From positions 3,596,001 through 3,660,000 of the forward strand of contig NZ_CP010776.1 in the NCBI RefSeq assembly GCF_001577755.1: a stretch of DNA of 64,000 nt. Direction: 5' to 3'. The stretch is from Rufibacter sp. DG15C (GTDB lineage Bacteria > Bacteroidota > Bacteroidia > Cytophagales > Hymenobacteraceae). Shown piece by piece: positions 17,042 to 25,532 of this stretch. Below the pieces are notes generated by a model. That model was not told where the DNA came from. It ran no database searches and worked only from the letters and a program-made list of their open reading frames with translations. A program made the position numbers and the translations under genes. Numbering within the stretch: the first letter of the stretch is position 1; each line of letters starts with the position of its first letter.

Positions 17042-17465
17042 TTGTCCTATAATTCAAAAACGGGAAGCAAGTTACCACTACAAACTGTTTTGTACGGCAC
17101 ATTCCCTTTGTTCAGCCCTTATTCCCTTGAATTTTTACCACTAAGTCTTTGCTTGAATTCTGACAATATCCTGTCATGAAGGACATTAAACTATCTACCG
17201 GATGAACTTCTATTTATAAGCTATTCAATACCAATAGCTTACTATTTGTCAGCTTGTTATTTTAAGCTAAATACCTAATAATAGGTATTCCATAAGTCAG
17301 GGGAAACTTTGTTATTTGCAATGCCTGGTAGATTTTGAAAGGTTCTACCACGGTTTTTTGTTTTGTCTGTTAAAAAGGGGACCTCGGGGGTGGTCTCCTT
17401 TTTACTTTTTATACCCATCCCGTCTGTAGGCAGCTCTCCATTCCGTGCCTTCAAACTTCAACCAT
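17042..17465. other. Gene-free stretch with a series of hairpins (candidate structured RNA)
   Basis: No gene over 424 bp, but several inverted repeats in a row: TGACA/TGTCA (17161-17176), TAAGCTATT/AATAGCTTA (17217-17241), AGCTT/AAGCT (17251-17268), AATACCTA/TAGGTATT (17270-17289), TGGTAGA/TCTACCA (17326-17350), and a terminator at 17372-17403. Only peptides of a few codons are open. Confidence 0.55.
17372..17403. terminator. Bidirectional-looking terminator
   Basis: AAAAAGGGGACC (17372-17383) pairs with GGTCTCCTTTTT (17392-17403) with one G-U pair; loop TCGGGGGT. It can end the minus-strand terpene-cyclase-like gene 63 nt upstream of it and, equally, a plus-strand RNA. Confidence 0.8.
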
Positions 17466-18128
17466 TTAAAGCCTTCGCCATGGCGAAATCCCTTCTTTGA
17501 CTTGGTGCCGGTACAACAGCCCAACGTACACCGCGTCAAAAATCAAGATGCCTAGGTAAAGTAAAATGAGCAAATAGGAGTCAGGGAAATACAAGTAAAA
17601 CAGCACCGACGGGAATACCGTGCCCACCAGCTTGGCCAGCGCAATATAGATAGACTGACCCTGCACACTATACCGCTTTAAGTACATGCGCACAAACAGC
17701 ACTGACATCATCAGGTTCTGCCCAAACGCTGCATAGATGCCAATGTACTCGTCAAATTCATGGGAAATGGCGGCAATTAGGAGCGCGGCAAACACCAATG
17801 AAAAGCTGAAGGTAGGATAGAACAAGCCTTTGGGCAAATGCGCTGGAAACTCCTTGCTGCCATACCGCAGGTACTGCACCAGAATACCTACGTCAAACAG
17901 AAACCACAAATAGTCTATGTACAACTGCGGCAAAGGGTGCGGGTGAACAAACGCGAAGATAAACTCCCAAGCCAAGTTAGCACACAACGCGGCCATGGGC
18001 ATGCCATAGGTTTTGTCCAGATAACCGCGCCGCAGAATAAGCAGATAGGTAATAGTCCAGAAAACGCCACTCCCAATCATGAGAAAGTGCGACAAACCAG
18101 TATCTAAGTGGGCAGGATTTTCTAGCAT
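17466..18128 (-). CDS. Seven-helix membrane protein resembling transmembrane-type terpene cyclases (Pyr4/PaxB-like)
   Basis: 220 residues with about seven hydrophobic segments and no signal peptide. Two features match the small membrane terpene cyclases first known from fungal meroterpenoid pathways: NLAWEF with Glu55 in the second helix region and an Asp near the end of the last helix (LIFDAVYVGLL, Asp198). In Pyr4 the essential acids occupy equivalent places (Glu63 and Asp218 of about 240 residues). Bacterial relatives are annotated in databases but mostly uncharacterised. No prenyltransferase or polyketide genes are nearby, so the substrate, and even catalysis, are open. Confidence 0.6.
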   Translation of the reverse strand: MLENPAHLDTGLSHFLMIGSGVFWTITYLLILRRGYLDKTYGMPMAALCANLAWEFIFAFVHPHPLPQLYIDYLWFLFDVGILVQYLRYGSKEFPAHLPKGLFYPTFSFSLVFAALLIAAISHEFDEYIGIYAAFGQNLMMSVLFVRMYLKRYSVQGQSIYIALAKLVGTVFPSVLFYLYFPDSYLLILLYLGILIFDAVYVGLLYRHQVKEGISPWRRL

Positions 18129-18212
18129 AGTCAGATAACCCTCAAACGATGTTCTTAGTTATGCAGCAAGTTAAAATTCTGATGAAAGGAAAGCTACATT
18201 CCCCTTGCTACA

Positions 18213-18252
18213 CCGTTTTTGGCCTCTTTTAAAGGAAATACGCCAAAAACGA
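18213..18252. repeat. 40-nt intergenic palindrome, copy 8
   Basis: Between the terpene-cyclase-like gene start and the Mut7-C gene stop. Outer arms CCGTTTTTGGC and GCCAAAAACG pair; the inner part is degenerate (CTCTTTTAAAGGAAATAC). Confidence 0.75.
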
Positions 18253-18281
18253 AGCTGGTTCAAGAAAAGGTATAGATAATT

Positions 18282-19028
18282 TTAAGGCAAGCAAATCTTC
18301 TGAACAAAGGCTAGCATTTTCTCATAATGAGAACCTTTCCAATACACTTTTTGGCAGCCAGTGCATTGGTAGAATTCCTCAAAATATAGTTTGGTCTTAG
18401 GCGGAAGGTGGTCCATGACAGATTCTTTAGAGACTGCCATCAGAAAATGGTTGCACGCCATGCACCTGGTAAACGGTTGCTCATGAGTGGCCAACTGATA
18501 GCGCTGCCATACTTCCTGCAGTTGTTTCACTGGAATTTGTAACCTTAGCCAATACCCCCATTGAATGGTTTTGTGTTTGAGTAAACCCACATCCCTTGTC
18601 AATACCACCCGCTGTTCTGATAGGCTGAGCTGGGCAATTTGCTTGTCAGTGAAATGCGTGTTATACAATGTATCAAAACCCAACAACCTTAGCCACCTGG
18701 CCAGCTTGCCCAAATGCATATCTACCACAAACCCAATTGGAACTGGCAACGGAGGATGCAATGCCAAAGGATAGCCCTTTAAAGGAAAATCTGCTGCCGC
18801 AAAAACCTCTACCAACGCTCCATGAGTTAATGGCTCTTGGAAGGATATAGGGGTGCCATTCACCTTTATCTGTCCTACCTCCGAATGCGGAATACCAATT
18901 GCCTCAATGGCATCTTTCACAGAAGGCTTACCGGTAAAGTTATACGGCCATGGCTTCCCTTTTTTAGCGCTTGGCAGAAAATCCTTCAAGTTTCCATAGA
19001 AGGTAAAAATAGCCTGCCGCTGTTCCAT
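18282..19028 (-). CDS. Mut7-C ubiquitin-like/RNase domain protein
   Basis: 248 residues from ATG 19028 (the frame is open to a TTG at 19058). The N-terminal part (about 1-80) is the ubiquitin/ThiS-like Mut7-C domain. The C-terminal part (about 90-245) is the Mut7-C PIN-type RNase domain, beginning VDMHLGKLARWLRLLGFDT with the acidic residues of PIN nucleases (TRDVGLL), and ending in a four-cysteine zinc ribbon (CMACN and CTGCQ). This two-domain layout is established for the family; the physiological RNA target is unknown. Single gene. Confidence 0.9.
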   Translation of the reverse strand: MEQRQAIFTFYGNLKDFLPSAKKGKPWPYNFTGKPSVKDAIEAIGIPHSEVGQIKVNGTPISFQEPLTHGALVEVFAAADFPLKGYPLALHPPLPVPIGFVVDMHLGKLARWLRLLGFDTLYNTHFTDKQIAQLSLSEQRVVLTRDVGLLKHKTIQWGYWLRLQIPVKQLQEVWQRYQLATHEQPFTRCMACNHFLMAVSKESVMDHLPPKTKLYFEEFYQCTGCQKVYWKGSHYEKMLAFVQKICLP

Positions 19029-19074
19029 TTTTATACCAATTGCGTCCTTTGCCTGCAAAAGAAAAGCAAGAGAA

Positions 19075-19114
19075 TCGTTTCTGGCTTGTTTTCTAGAAAC
19101 CAGGCCAAAAACGG
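19075..19114. repeat. 40-nt intergenic palindrome, copy 9
   Basis: Between msrA (stop 19129) and the Mut7-C start. Left TCGTTTCTGGCTTGTTTTCT, right AGAAACCAGGCCAAAAACGG. Confidence 0.85.
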
Positions 19115-19128
19115 TTCTATGGCTCTTA

Positions 19129-19689
19129 TTACTCAGCTTCTTTCTTCCAGTGTCTTTCTAAGAATCCGGCGCGGCCCGAGCCTACAAAGTAGCGGCCGTA
19201 GTGGCTGGGGTTCTTTTTGTAATAGTCTTGGTGGTAGTCCTCGGCGGGATAAAATTCTTGGGCCGGCAAGATAGGCGTCACTATTGGCAATTGAAACGGC
19301 CCAGAATTCTGAGTCTTCTCTTTGGATTGCTGCGCCTGTTCTTTCTGTTTTTCAGAATGGTAGAAGATGGCGGTTTTGTAAGAAGAACCGCGGTCGCCAA
19401 ACTGCCCGCCAGCGTCAGTAGGGTCAACGGATTGCCAGAAAATGTCAAGGATTTCTGGATACGAGATGATGGCAGAGTCAAAGGTTACTTGCACGGCTTC
19501 ATAATGCCCGGTGGTTTCTGAGCAGACTTGTTCATAGGTGGGGTTAGGCACATGCCCGCCGGTATAGCCAGAGACTACCTCCAGCACACCTTCATATTTG
19601 TGAAACGGCTTGACCATGCACCAAAAACAACCACCCGCAAACGTGGCTTTTTCTATAGTAGCCTCTGACTGAGGAGATAAATTTTCCAT
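19129..19689 (-). CDS. msrA: Peptide-methionine (S)-S-oxide reductase
   Basis: Repairs oxidised methionine (S-sulfoxide) using a redox-active cysteine. 186 residues; the signature GGCFWC places the catalytic Cys at 21, followed by [14 protein letters not shown], and the family stretch [22 protein letters not shown] is cut only by variation of single residues. No signal peptide, so cytoplasmic. No MsrB domain or msrB gene beside it. Confidence 0.95.
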   Translation of the reverse strand: MENLSPQSEATIEKATFAGGCFWCMVKPFHKYEGVLEVVSGYTGGHVPNPTYEQVCSETTGHYEAVQVTFDSAIISYPEILDIFWQSVDPTDAGGQFGDRGSSYKTAIFYHSEKQKEQAQQSKEKTQNSGPFQLPIVTPILPAQEFYPAEDYHQDYYKKNPSHYGRYFVGSGRAGFLERHWKKEAE

Positions 19690-19863
19690 AAAGTATTAAT
19701 AGGATTTCTGCTGTAGTTTAAACCCAAAATACGCGGTTTTGTTACCTCCTGAGTTCTTCATTCACAAGAACTTCACTACTGCCAAGGATTTCTTCTAATA
19801 ATACATCTACTCCAATATTAAAAAGCTCCTTTCAAGAAGTGAGACACTTGGTCTATAAAAATC

Positions 19864-19903
19864 TGCTTTTGGGCTAATTTCTGGAAAAGAGCCAAAAAAC
19901 GAG
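19864..19903. repeat. 40-nt intergenic palindrome, copy 10
   Basis: Between the divergent msrA and DUF1622 genes. Left CTGCTTTTGGGCTAATTTCT, right GGAAAAGAGCCAAAAAACGA. This is the only clear copy between divergent genes on the left half of the window. Confidence 0.8.
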
Positions 19904-19982
19904 TCTGTGCATGGTAGCGGACAGGTAGCGAATTATGGGAATTTGCGTTTAACGCTAATGTAAACTTCATACTCCTTGGCCT

Positions 19983-20456
19983 ATGCTTTTCCTTTTACAA
20001 GAAACAGTTTCTAAAACCGCTGAAGGCACTGGCTTAGGCTCCGTAGAAGACAAAATCATTCAGGGCGTTCAAATCTTGAAACTCCTCATTGAAACCGTGG
20101 GCGCACTGATCATTGGCATAGGGGTGTTGATTGCCTTGTTCTACTTTGTCAAATCCTTTATTCCGCCCAGGGTTCATAGCTACAACAAAATCCGGTTGGT
20201 GCTGGCCCGGTACCTGGCACTAGCCCTGGAATTCCAACTAGGCGCTGACATCCTTTCTACCGCCATAGCCCCTACTTGGGACCAGATTGGGAAACTGGGA
20301 GCCATTGCCATTATCAGGACGGCCCTCAACTACTTTTTAACCTTAGAGATGAAACAGGAGCAAAAGCAAAGCGAACAAGAAATAACCTTGCAGGCCCAAG
20401 CCAGCGGAGAAAAACCAACACCAGCAGCAGAAAGAAACTTGGAGTCAAGGCTATAA
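19983..20456 (+). CDS. DUF1622 family membrane protein
   Basis: 157 residues, with three hydrophobic segments (about 40-60, 85-105, 115-130) and the family motif region FIPPRVHSYNKIRLVLARYL followed by LALEFQLGADI. Charged Gln/Glu-rich tail of about 30 residues. DUF1622 proteins are small inner-membrane proteins of unknown function. Start ATG 19983; single gene. Confidence 0.85.
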   Translation: MLFLLQETVSKTAEGTGLGSVEDKIIQGVQILKLLIETVGALIIGIGVLIALFYFVKSFIPPRVHSYNKIRLVLARYLALALEFQLGADILSTAIAPTWDQIGKLGAIAIIRTALNYFLTLEMKQEQKQSEQEITLQAQASGEKPTPAAERNLESRL

Positions 20457-20616
20457 ACTCAAGGCTGCACCTTAAACCTAGTTATCAACGGAAGTGGGGA
20501 AGTTGTGGGGAATCTCTGTAACCTTTTCCTAAGACAATAGCCATCAAAACCTTAAGGCCAGCTTTCAGGAATAATCCCCTTGGCCGGCCTTAAACATATA
20601 CTATAAGAATTGAAAG

Positions 20617-22461
20617 CTATGACTTCACCGAAGCAACCTCAGACTTTTCAATGGCCTTGTAGATGGCATCCTGGATCCTAGGTCTGATCTTGAGGGTATT
20701 CAGTTTGTTAGAAGCAGATGGATGCACCCGGTTGGATAGAAAGATATACACCAAATCATGTTTAGGGTCTACCCAAACACAGGTTCCTGTATAGCCAGTA
20801 TGCCCATAAGTTGCCGATGAGGCCAGCTGCGACGGATAATGTTTGCTGGTGTCTGGATCCCAGCGGTCAAAGCCCAATCCTCTCCTACTAACTTTTGACT
20901 GGCGGGAGGTAAACAACTCCACCGTTTCTGGCTTCACGTATTGGTGACCGCCGTACGCGCCTTTGTTCAACAGCATCTGGTGCAGGATGGCCATGTCATT
21001 GGCCGTAGAAAACAAGCCCGCATGGCCGGCAATTCCGCCTACTTTGGCTGCGCCGCCATCATGCACATAGCCCTGCAATAAGGCCTTTCTAAAGTAAACG
21101 TCTCTCTCTGTGGGGACTATGCGGCTTTTGTCAAAGCGCTGCAATGGCAAGTACCCAGCGGTTTGCATGCCCAAGGGAGCGTAAAACTGGCTTTGCACAA
21201 ACTCCTGGATGGGCGTCTGGGCCTGCCGCTCAATGATTTCCTTCATGAAATACATGGTCAAATCTGAGTACACATATTTGCCCGGGGCGTTCAACTTAGA
21301 GAAGACCATACGCGGCCACAGCACTTCATTATAATAGTCTTTGCTCAAGAAGAGGCTGTCTGCTGCCTGCACGGTGAATTGGTCAGAAGGGCGCTTCTGC
21401 ATATCTTTGGCTGGCACAGGCAAGGGCACACCGGCCGGTAAACCAGATTCGTGCAATAGAACCTGCTTCATCCGCAAAGGGGCCTTGTTGGTTTCCCTAA
21501 CCGATGGGATGTATGTTCCCAACGGCGCGCTAAGATCTACCCGTTTCTGGTCATACAACTGCATCAAGGCTACCGTAGAGGCAGAAGTCTTGGTAAGCGA
21601 GGCCAGATCATAGATGTCATCTATCTGCGTAGGCCGTGTGTTGTCATACGTATGTGATCCATAGGCCTTGTTAAAGATGACGGTGCCGTTCTTCACCACC
21701 ATGACCACTGCGCCAGGCGTTGCTTTCTGGCTGATGGCTTCAGCCACAATAGCGTCTATGGGATGTTGCAAATCTGCACTGTTAATGCCTATTTCTTCTG
21801 GTACGCCGTATTTTAATCGGCTGGTTTGGGTGGTAAAGCCCTGGCCTTGCTGGTATTTGTCAGAAAATGTCTCAGGTAGTTTGGCCGTAGCAGCCACCCC
21901 GCCAAATAGCAGTTGGGCTACATAATGTGCCGTGGCGGGTGTCTCTTCATCTGCCCACACCATTGGCGCCGAAAGGCCGTCCGCTAACGTTAACAATTCC
22001 TTTTTGCCATAGACAGCCAGCAACAACTTCTTATTGGCTTGTAGGCGCTTTAACAAGGTGAGCGTAGGCACATATTGCAACTCTTCCGCAGGAATTTGGA
22101 CAATCACCGTTTGGTAAGGCGCTATGTACTGGGCAAACCCTTGGGCCAAGGTGTCTGTGGCCAAAGACTCACCCTTTAAAGAAGTAACGACGGTGTATTT
22201 GTTGAGTAGGCTGTCAAACACATTAGCGTGGGTTACTCCCAATGATAGGCTGGCAATGTTCTGCTCTAGGTTCTGGATAGGAACGGCTTTGCTGCCATTG
22301 TTTAATAGGACGGTGGTAAGGCTGGCTTCTTTCTGTTGCTGCCAAAAAGCCAAGTTCTTTTTCATAGGGCTTTCTTCCTTTGACGCACCCGCAAAGCCAA
22401 TGCCCGTCAAGCACAAAAGGAAACCTATTTGAAACAACCGGCTTTTAGGAACGTGCCACAT
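20617..22461 (-). CDS. Serine hydrolase (class C beta-lactamase family) with an N-terminal GH3 C-domain remnant
   Basis: 614 residues with a signal peptide (about 1-26, ending FAGASK). Residues about 225-600 form a penicillin-binding/beta-lactamase-like hydrolase with the SxxK motif in DLASLTKT, a YSD-type motif (KYVYSDLTMYFMK) and HTGYTG near the end. Residues about 45-215 resemble the last, non-catalytic domain of family 3 glycoside hydrolases (SLTTVLLNNGSKAVPI ... LLFGGVAATAKLPE). In many Bacteroidota a full GH3 glucosaminidase of about 1000 residues is fused to this hydrolase; here the GH3 catalytic barrel is missing. Probably periplasmic and acting on cell-wall-derived substrates (inference). 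Confidence 0.88.
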   Translation of the reverse strand: MWHVPKSRLFQIGFLLCLTGIGFAGASKEESPMKKNLAFWQQQKEASLTTVLLNNGSKAVPIQNLEQNIASLSLGVTHANVFDSLLNKYTVVTSLKGESLATDTLAQGFAQYIAPYQTVIVQIPAEELQYVPTLTLLKRLQANKKLLLAVYGKKELLTLADGLSAPMVWADEETPATAHYVAQLLFGGVAATAKLPETFSDKYQQGQGFTTQTSRLKYGVPEEIGINSADLQHPIDAIVAEAISQKATPGAVVMVVKNGTVIFNKAYGSHTYDNTRPTQIDDIYDLASLTKTSASTVALMQLYDQKRVDLSAPLGTYIPSVRETNKAPLRMKQVLLHESGLPAGVPLPVPAKDMQKRPSDQFTVQAADSLFLSKDYYNEVLWPRMVFSKLNAPGKYVYSDLTMYFMKEIIERQAQTPIQEFVQSQFYAPLGMQTAGYLPLQRFDKSRIVPTERDVYFRKALLQGYVHDGGAAKVGGIAGHAGLFSTANDMAILHQMLLNKGAYGGHQYVKPETVELFTSRQSKVSRRGLGFDRWDPDTSKHYPSQLASSATYGHTGYTGTCVWVDPKHDLVYIFLSNRVHPSASNKLNTLKIRPRIQDAIYKAIEKSEVASVKS

Positions 22462-22726
22462 ACAGTTTAAAAGAATTAAAGTATTAAGATAAGCTTGTTA
22501 CAAGCATTGCAAACGCTATGCCTGTTTTACCTTTTGACGCTAAGCATCCTCCATTAAAAACGCGTATTTGCAGGTATCTTCAAGATACTTGAAATAAAAC
22601 TTCTCTGCTAGAGAATCTCATCAGAAAATTTTCAAAGTGGCAGTTGCCTGTTTTAGTAGAAGTGCGCGTGGTAGGTTTAAGTTCCTGTTTCCTGGACCAT
22701 GGTCCCTGCTGCAAAATTATTTCTTT

Positions 22727-23308
22727 CTAAAAAAAGGAAGGGACTTCAAGAACCTCGCCGGAAGCCATGGTTCCTAAGGTAATCTCCCCTATCCTTATAC
22801 GGATCAATCTTAGCGTAGGAAAACCTACGGCCGCCGTCATCTTGCGTACCTGGCGGTTCTTGCCTTCGGTGAGGATAATGGACACCCAGCTTGTAGGTCC
22901 GTGCCGGTCATCCCGCACCCGGCGGCTCCGCTCTGGGAATTCTGGCGCCGGGTTTAGATGACGGGCTTGGCAGGGCAAGGTGAAGTAGGGTTGTTTTTCA
23001 TGGGCAATTTCAATGCCGCCGGCCTGCAGTTGGGCAATGGCTTCTGGCGTGATAAGCCCGTCTACCTGGGCGTAGTATTCCTTTTCTACCTTCCGGCCCC
23101 GTACATGCTCGCTCGTCTTGCCGTCGGTGGTGAGCAAGAGCAAGCCTTCACTGTCCTGGTCCAGCCGCCCAATGGCCATGGTGCCCCCGGGAAACTCATA
23201 CAGATGGCCTAACAGTTTCTTGTTCTTAGGGTTACCTATGAACTGGCTCAGGTACCCGAAGGGCTTGTGTAAAATGAAATGGCGGTGCGACAGCTGAAAC
23301 TCAGACAA
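22727..23308 (-). CDS. 23S rRNA pseudouridine synthase, RluE/RsuA family
   Basis: Isomerises a uridine in rRNA. Core motifs: HFILHKPFGYLSQF at the N-terminus, AIGRLDQDSEGLLLLT with catalytic Asp, EYYAQVDG, and ILTEGKNRQVRKM. This is the short RluE-like type without an S4 domain. The open frame continues to 23458 but would run through palindrome copy 11 and overlap the next gene by 73 bp, and the extra residues are not family-like. No ATG exists before the core, so a TTG at 23308 (or a neighbouring rare start) is inferred, giving 193 residues. An alternative is that the true start was lost by mutation. Confidence 0.85.
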   Translation of the reverse strand: MSEFQLSHRHFILHKPFGYLSQFIGNPKNKKLLGHLYEFPGGTMAIGRLDQDSEGLLLLTTDGKTSEHVRGRKVEKEYYAQVDGLITPEAIAQLQAGGIEIAHEKQPYFTLPCQARHLNPAPEFPERSRRVRDDRHGPTSWVSIILTEGKNRQVRKMTAAVGFPTLRLIRIRIGEITLGTMASGEVLEVPSFF

Positions 23309-23317
23309 AGGGAAAGG

Positions 23318-23357
23318 GTGTTTTTGTGCTAATTTCCGGAAAACAAGGCAAAAACGG
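23318..23357. repeat. 40-nt intergenic palindrome, copy 11
   Basis: Lies between thpR and the pseudouridine synthase, ending about 10 nt before the inferred TTG start. Left GTGTTTTTGTGCTAATTTCC, right GGAAAACAAGGCAAAAACGG. Confidence 0.8.
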
Positions 23358-23385
23358 AAGCCAGGACGCAAAGAAGTAACAGTGA

Positions 23386-23937
23386 TTATTTCTTGCGCAG
23401 CGCGAATTCTTGTACTACCGTGTATATCGGATGCGGCGAGCCTAAGGTAGACTTCCAAAGGGCAAAGGACTGAACCGGAAACGCTATTTCTCTCTCAGGT
23501 TTATAAATGGGTAGGTTTTTGGCGGGCCGGGCGTCTTTTTTTAACCTACACACAGTAATATGCGGAATGAATTTCTCTTGCTTAGGCGGAGTTGCTGCCA
23601 AAGCTTGGGTCAAAGCCCTGCTAATATTTGTGAACGCCTCATTTTCTTGAAACCGAACCCAAACCAGCCTCGGGGATTTGGGTTTAGGGCCGGGCTCCAA
23701 CTGCTCTAATATCAAGGTAAAAGGATCATTGACTTCTGAGATCCTCTTTAATTCCTCTAGAATAAAAGTTTGCTGAGAGGCAGGCACGTTTCCAATAAAA
23801 AATAGCGTCAGGTGCAGGTTTTCCTCAGGCACTGCACGTACGCCCGGGACATCGTACACACCTCGTGCCTGCACTAAATAGTCCTTCAGCGTTTGGGGCA
23901 AGGGAACGGCAACAAAAAGGCGGAGGGTGTCTTCCAT
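23386..23937 (-). CDS. thpR: RNA 2',3'-cyclic phosphodiesterase (2H family)
   Basis: 183 residues of the LigT/ThpR family, which opens 2',3'-cyclic phosphate RNA ends. The two 2H motifs are HLTLFFIG (about residues 42-49) and HITVCRL (about 130-136). N-terminus RLFVAVPLP is typical. No signal peptide. Probably in one transcript with the downstream pseudouridine synthase; both act on RNA. Start ATG 23937. Confidence 0.93.
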   Translation of the reverse strand: MEDTLRLFVAVPLPQTLKDYLVQARGVYDVPGVRAVPEENLHLTLFFIGNVPASQQTFILEELKRISEVNDPFTLILEQLEPGPKPKSPRLVWVRFQENEAFTNISRALTQALAATPPKQEKFIPHITVCRLKKDARPAKNLPIYKPEREIAFPVQSFALWKSTLGSPHPIYTVVQEFALRKK

Positions 23938-23975
23938 GGGCTTCCTTCAGTTTACTACTACTCTAAAAAGGACTG

Positions 23976-24677
23976 TTAAAAATCTTGACTCAGGGAGATT
24001 TGGCCTACGTTTTTGAGCTCATTTAATTCCTTGTAGAACTCTTTAAGATGTAAGTCATCGGGCACGAAGACGTACAGCTGGATCTGGGATTTTTGATCTT
24101 GGCTGGACTGCTCCACGTTCACATTCTTCACGGTGATCTTAAATTTCTCCAACACCACAAACACCTTGGTGGTTTCTATTTTAGCCGACTGAAAACTGAT
24201 GCGCAAGTTCTTAAGGGAACCTCCCATAAAGATTTTTTTGCTCACCTTGTCCAACACAGACAATACAAAGAGCAACAGTAACGTGCCAATGATAGCGGCG
24301 TCATACATTCCAATGCCCACGGCCAAGCCCACTGCGGCCACTGCCCAAATGGCGGCAGCCGTGGTGAGTCCGTGCGTGTTGGCGCCCAACCTAAATATGG
24401 CGCCGGCCCCCAAGAACCCGATGCCAGATACTACTTGCGCGGCTATTCGGCCGGGGTCCACGTTTCTGTATTGGGTGAAGGTCTGGGGTACGTAAATGGA
24501 GATAAGCATCAACAAGCAGGACCCAACCGAAATGACCATTAGCGTCCTGAAGCCCACATGCTGTTTTCGGGTTTCGCGTTCGTAACCCAGCATACCGCCT
24601 AAAACCAAGCTGAGAACCAACCGAAAGGCCGTAGTGGCAAGGTTCACTTCGGTAGAATGCCAAAAAGAAAAGTCCAT
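23976..24677 (-). CDS. MgtC/SapB family membrane protein
   Basis: 233 residues: a four- to five-helix membrane domain with the family motif GGMLGYERETRKQHVGFRT (residues about 27-45) and later GFLGAGAIF, then a cytoplasmic ACT-like C-terminal domain (about 155-233). MgtC proteins affect magnesium homeostasis and virulence in some bacteria; in free-living species the role is unclear. It lies 38 nt upstream of thpR on the same strand. Confidence 0.92.
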   Translation of the reverse strand: MDFSFWHSTEVNLATTAFRLVLSLVLGGMLGYERETRKQHVGFRTLMVISVGSCLLMLISIYVPQTFTQYRNVDPGRIAAQVVSGIGFLGAGAIFRLGANTHGLTTAAAIWAVAAVGLAVGIGMYDAAIIGTLLLLFVLSVLDKVSKKIFMGGSLKNLRISFQSAKIETTKVFVVLEKFKITVKNVNVEQSSQDQKSQIQLYVFVPDDLHLKEFYKELNELKNVGQISLSQDF

Positions 24678-24827
24678 GGTATACGTTTGACTTCAAATGG
24701 TAGAGCCCTTGCTATACGCTAAAACCAACCACCTATGTTTTCCAGGTTCTATATTCACTTACTTTAGCTTGCTAATCCAACCTTTAAGTCACCAACTGTT
24801 TTTGCTATATAAATTTTAGATAAAAAA

Positions 24828-24881
24828 GAGGACTCCGTTTTTGGCTTGTTTTCTTGAAAACAAGCCAAAAACGGAGTCCTC
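24828..24881. repeat. 40-nt palindrome, copy 12, extended to a perfect 26-bp inverted repeat
   Basis: Left arm 24828-24853 (GAGGACTCC then GTTTTTGGCTTGTTTTC) and right arm 24856-24881 are exact reverse complements around a 2-nt centre. The CCTG-to-CTTG change of the left arm is compensated by CAGG-to-CAAG in the right. It stands 24 nt downstream of the DUF2911 stop, where it could act as its terminator. Confidence 0.95.
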
Positions 24882-24904
24882 TACAAAGCGTTTCTTTAAA
24901 ACGA

Positions 24905-25441
24905 TTACTTAATAGCAATTGGCACTTCAAGGTTCTCCCAAAGCAAAGAGACTCCTTTGGCATTCACCACATACTGCAGGCTCTCATTCATCTTAGCTGA
25001 TTTTTTTGGCGTAACGGTCACCGTCAGCACGGTATTGGCCGGGTCAAAGTTGGCACCTTGGCGGGTGGTGCCCCACTGGCCGGTCTGCGAGTTAAAGATG
25101 ATCTGCCAGTCTTTTTCACTAGGGATGGCAAAAAGGCTGTACTTGCCTGCTTTCAAGGTTTTGCCCTCTATTACAATGTCCTTGTCAGTGGTGAACGTAG
25201 TGGCCTCGTTAGCGCCAGCTCTCCAGGCTTTGTTGTAGGGCACCAGTTCGCCCCAGATGGTACGGCCCTTCACCGAAGGGCTGCTGTAGTTGATGGTAAT
25301 GGTGGCATTGCCCACTTTACCTGTTACCGCCGCCGCTGGGCTAGCTTTTGGTTTAACTGCATCCTGCGCGAATACAGAAGCCGATGTGGTTAAAAAGAAC
25401 AAGGCTGTTAACAGCAAAAAGGATGATTTCAATGTTTTCAT
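24905..25441 (-). CDS. Exported DUF2911 protein
   Basis: 178 residues with a signal peptide (MKTLKSSFLLLTALFFLTTS, cleavage after VFAQD). The DUF2911 domain fills the rest: ATITINYSSPSVKGRTIWG, VPYNKAWRAGANEATTF, GKTLKAGKYSLFAIPSEKDW. The family is frequent in Bacteroidota and its function is unknown. Periplasmic or surface location inferred. Single gene ending at palindrome copy 12. Confidence 0.92.
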   Translation of the reverse strand: MKTLKSSFLLLTALFFLTTSASVFAQDAVKPKASPAAAVTGKVGNATITINYSSPSVKGRTIWGELVPYNKAWRAGANEATTFTTDKDIVIEGKTLKAGKYSLFAIPSEKDWQIIFNSQTGQWGTTRQGANFDPANTVLTVTVTPKKSAKMNESLQYVVNAKGVSLLWENLEVPIAIK

Positions 25442-25532
25442 AGTGACGAAAGTTAATGAGTGGATGATTAATTTTTCAATGTAGAATGGAAGGATACTAA
25501 GATAACTTATTTACTTGGCTACTTAGTATAGG

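Noticed and set aside
17175-17204. Nine-codon frame (MKDIKLSTG) in the hairpin-rich stretch
   Set aside because: Too short and unsupported; the hairpins are the stronger signal.
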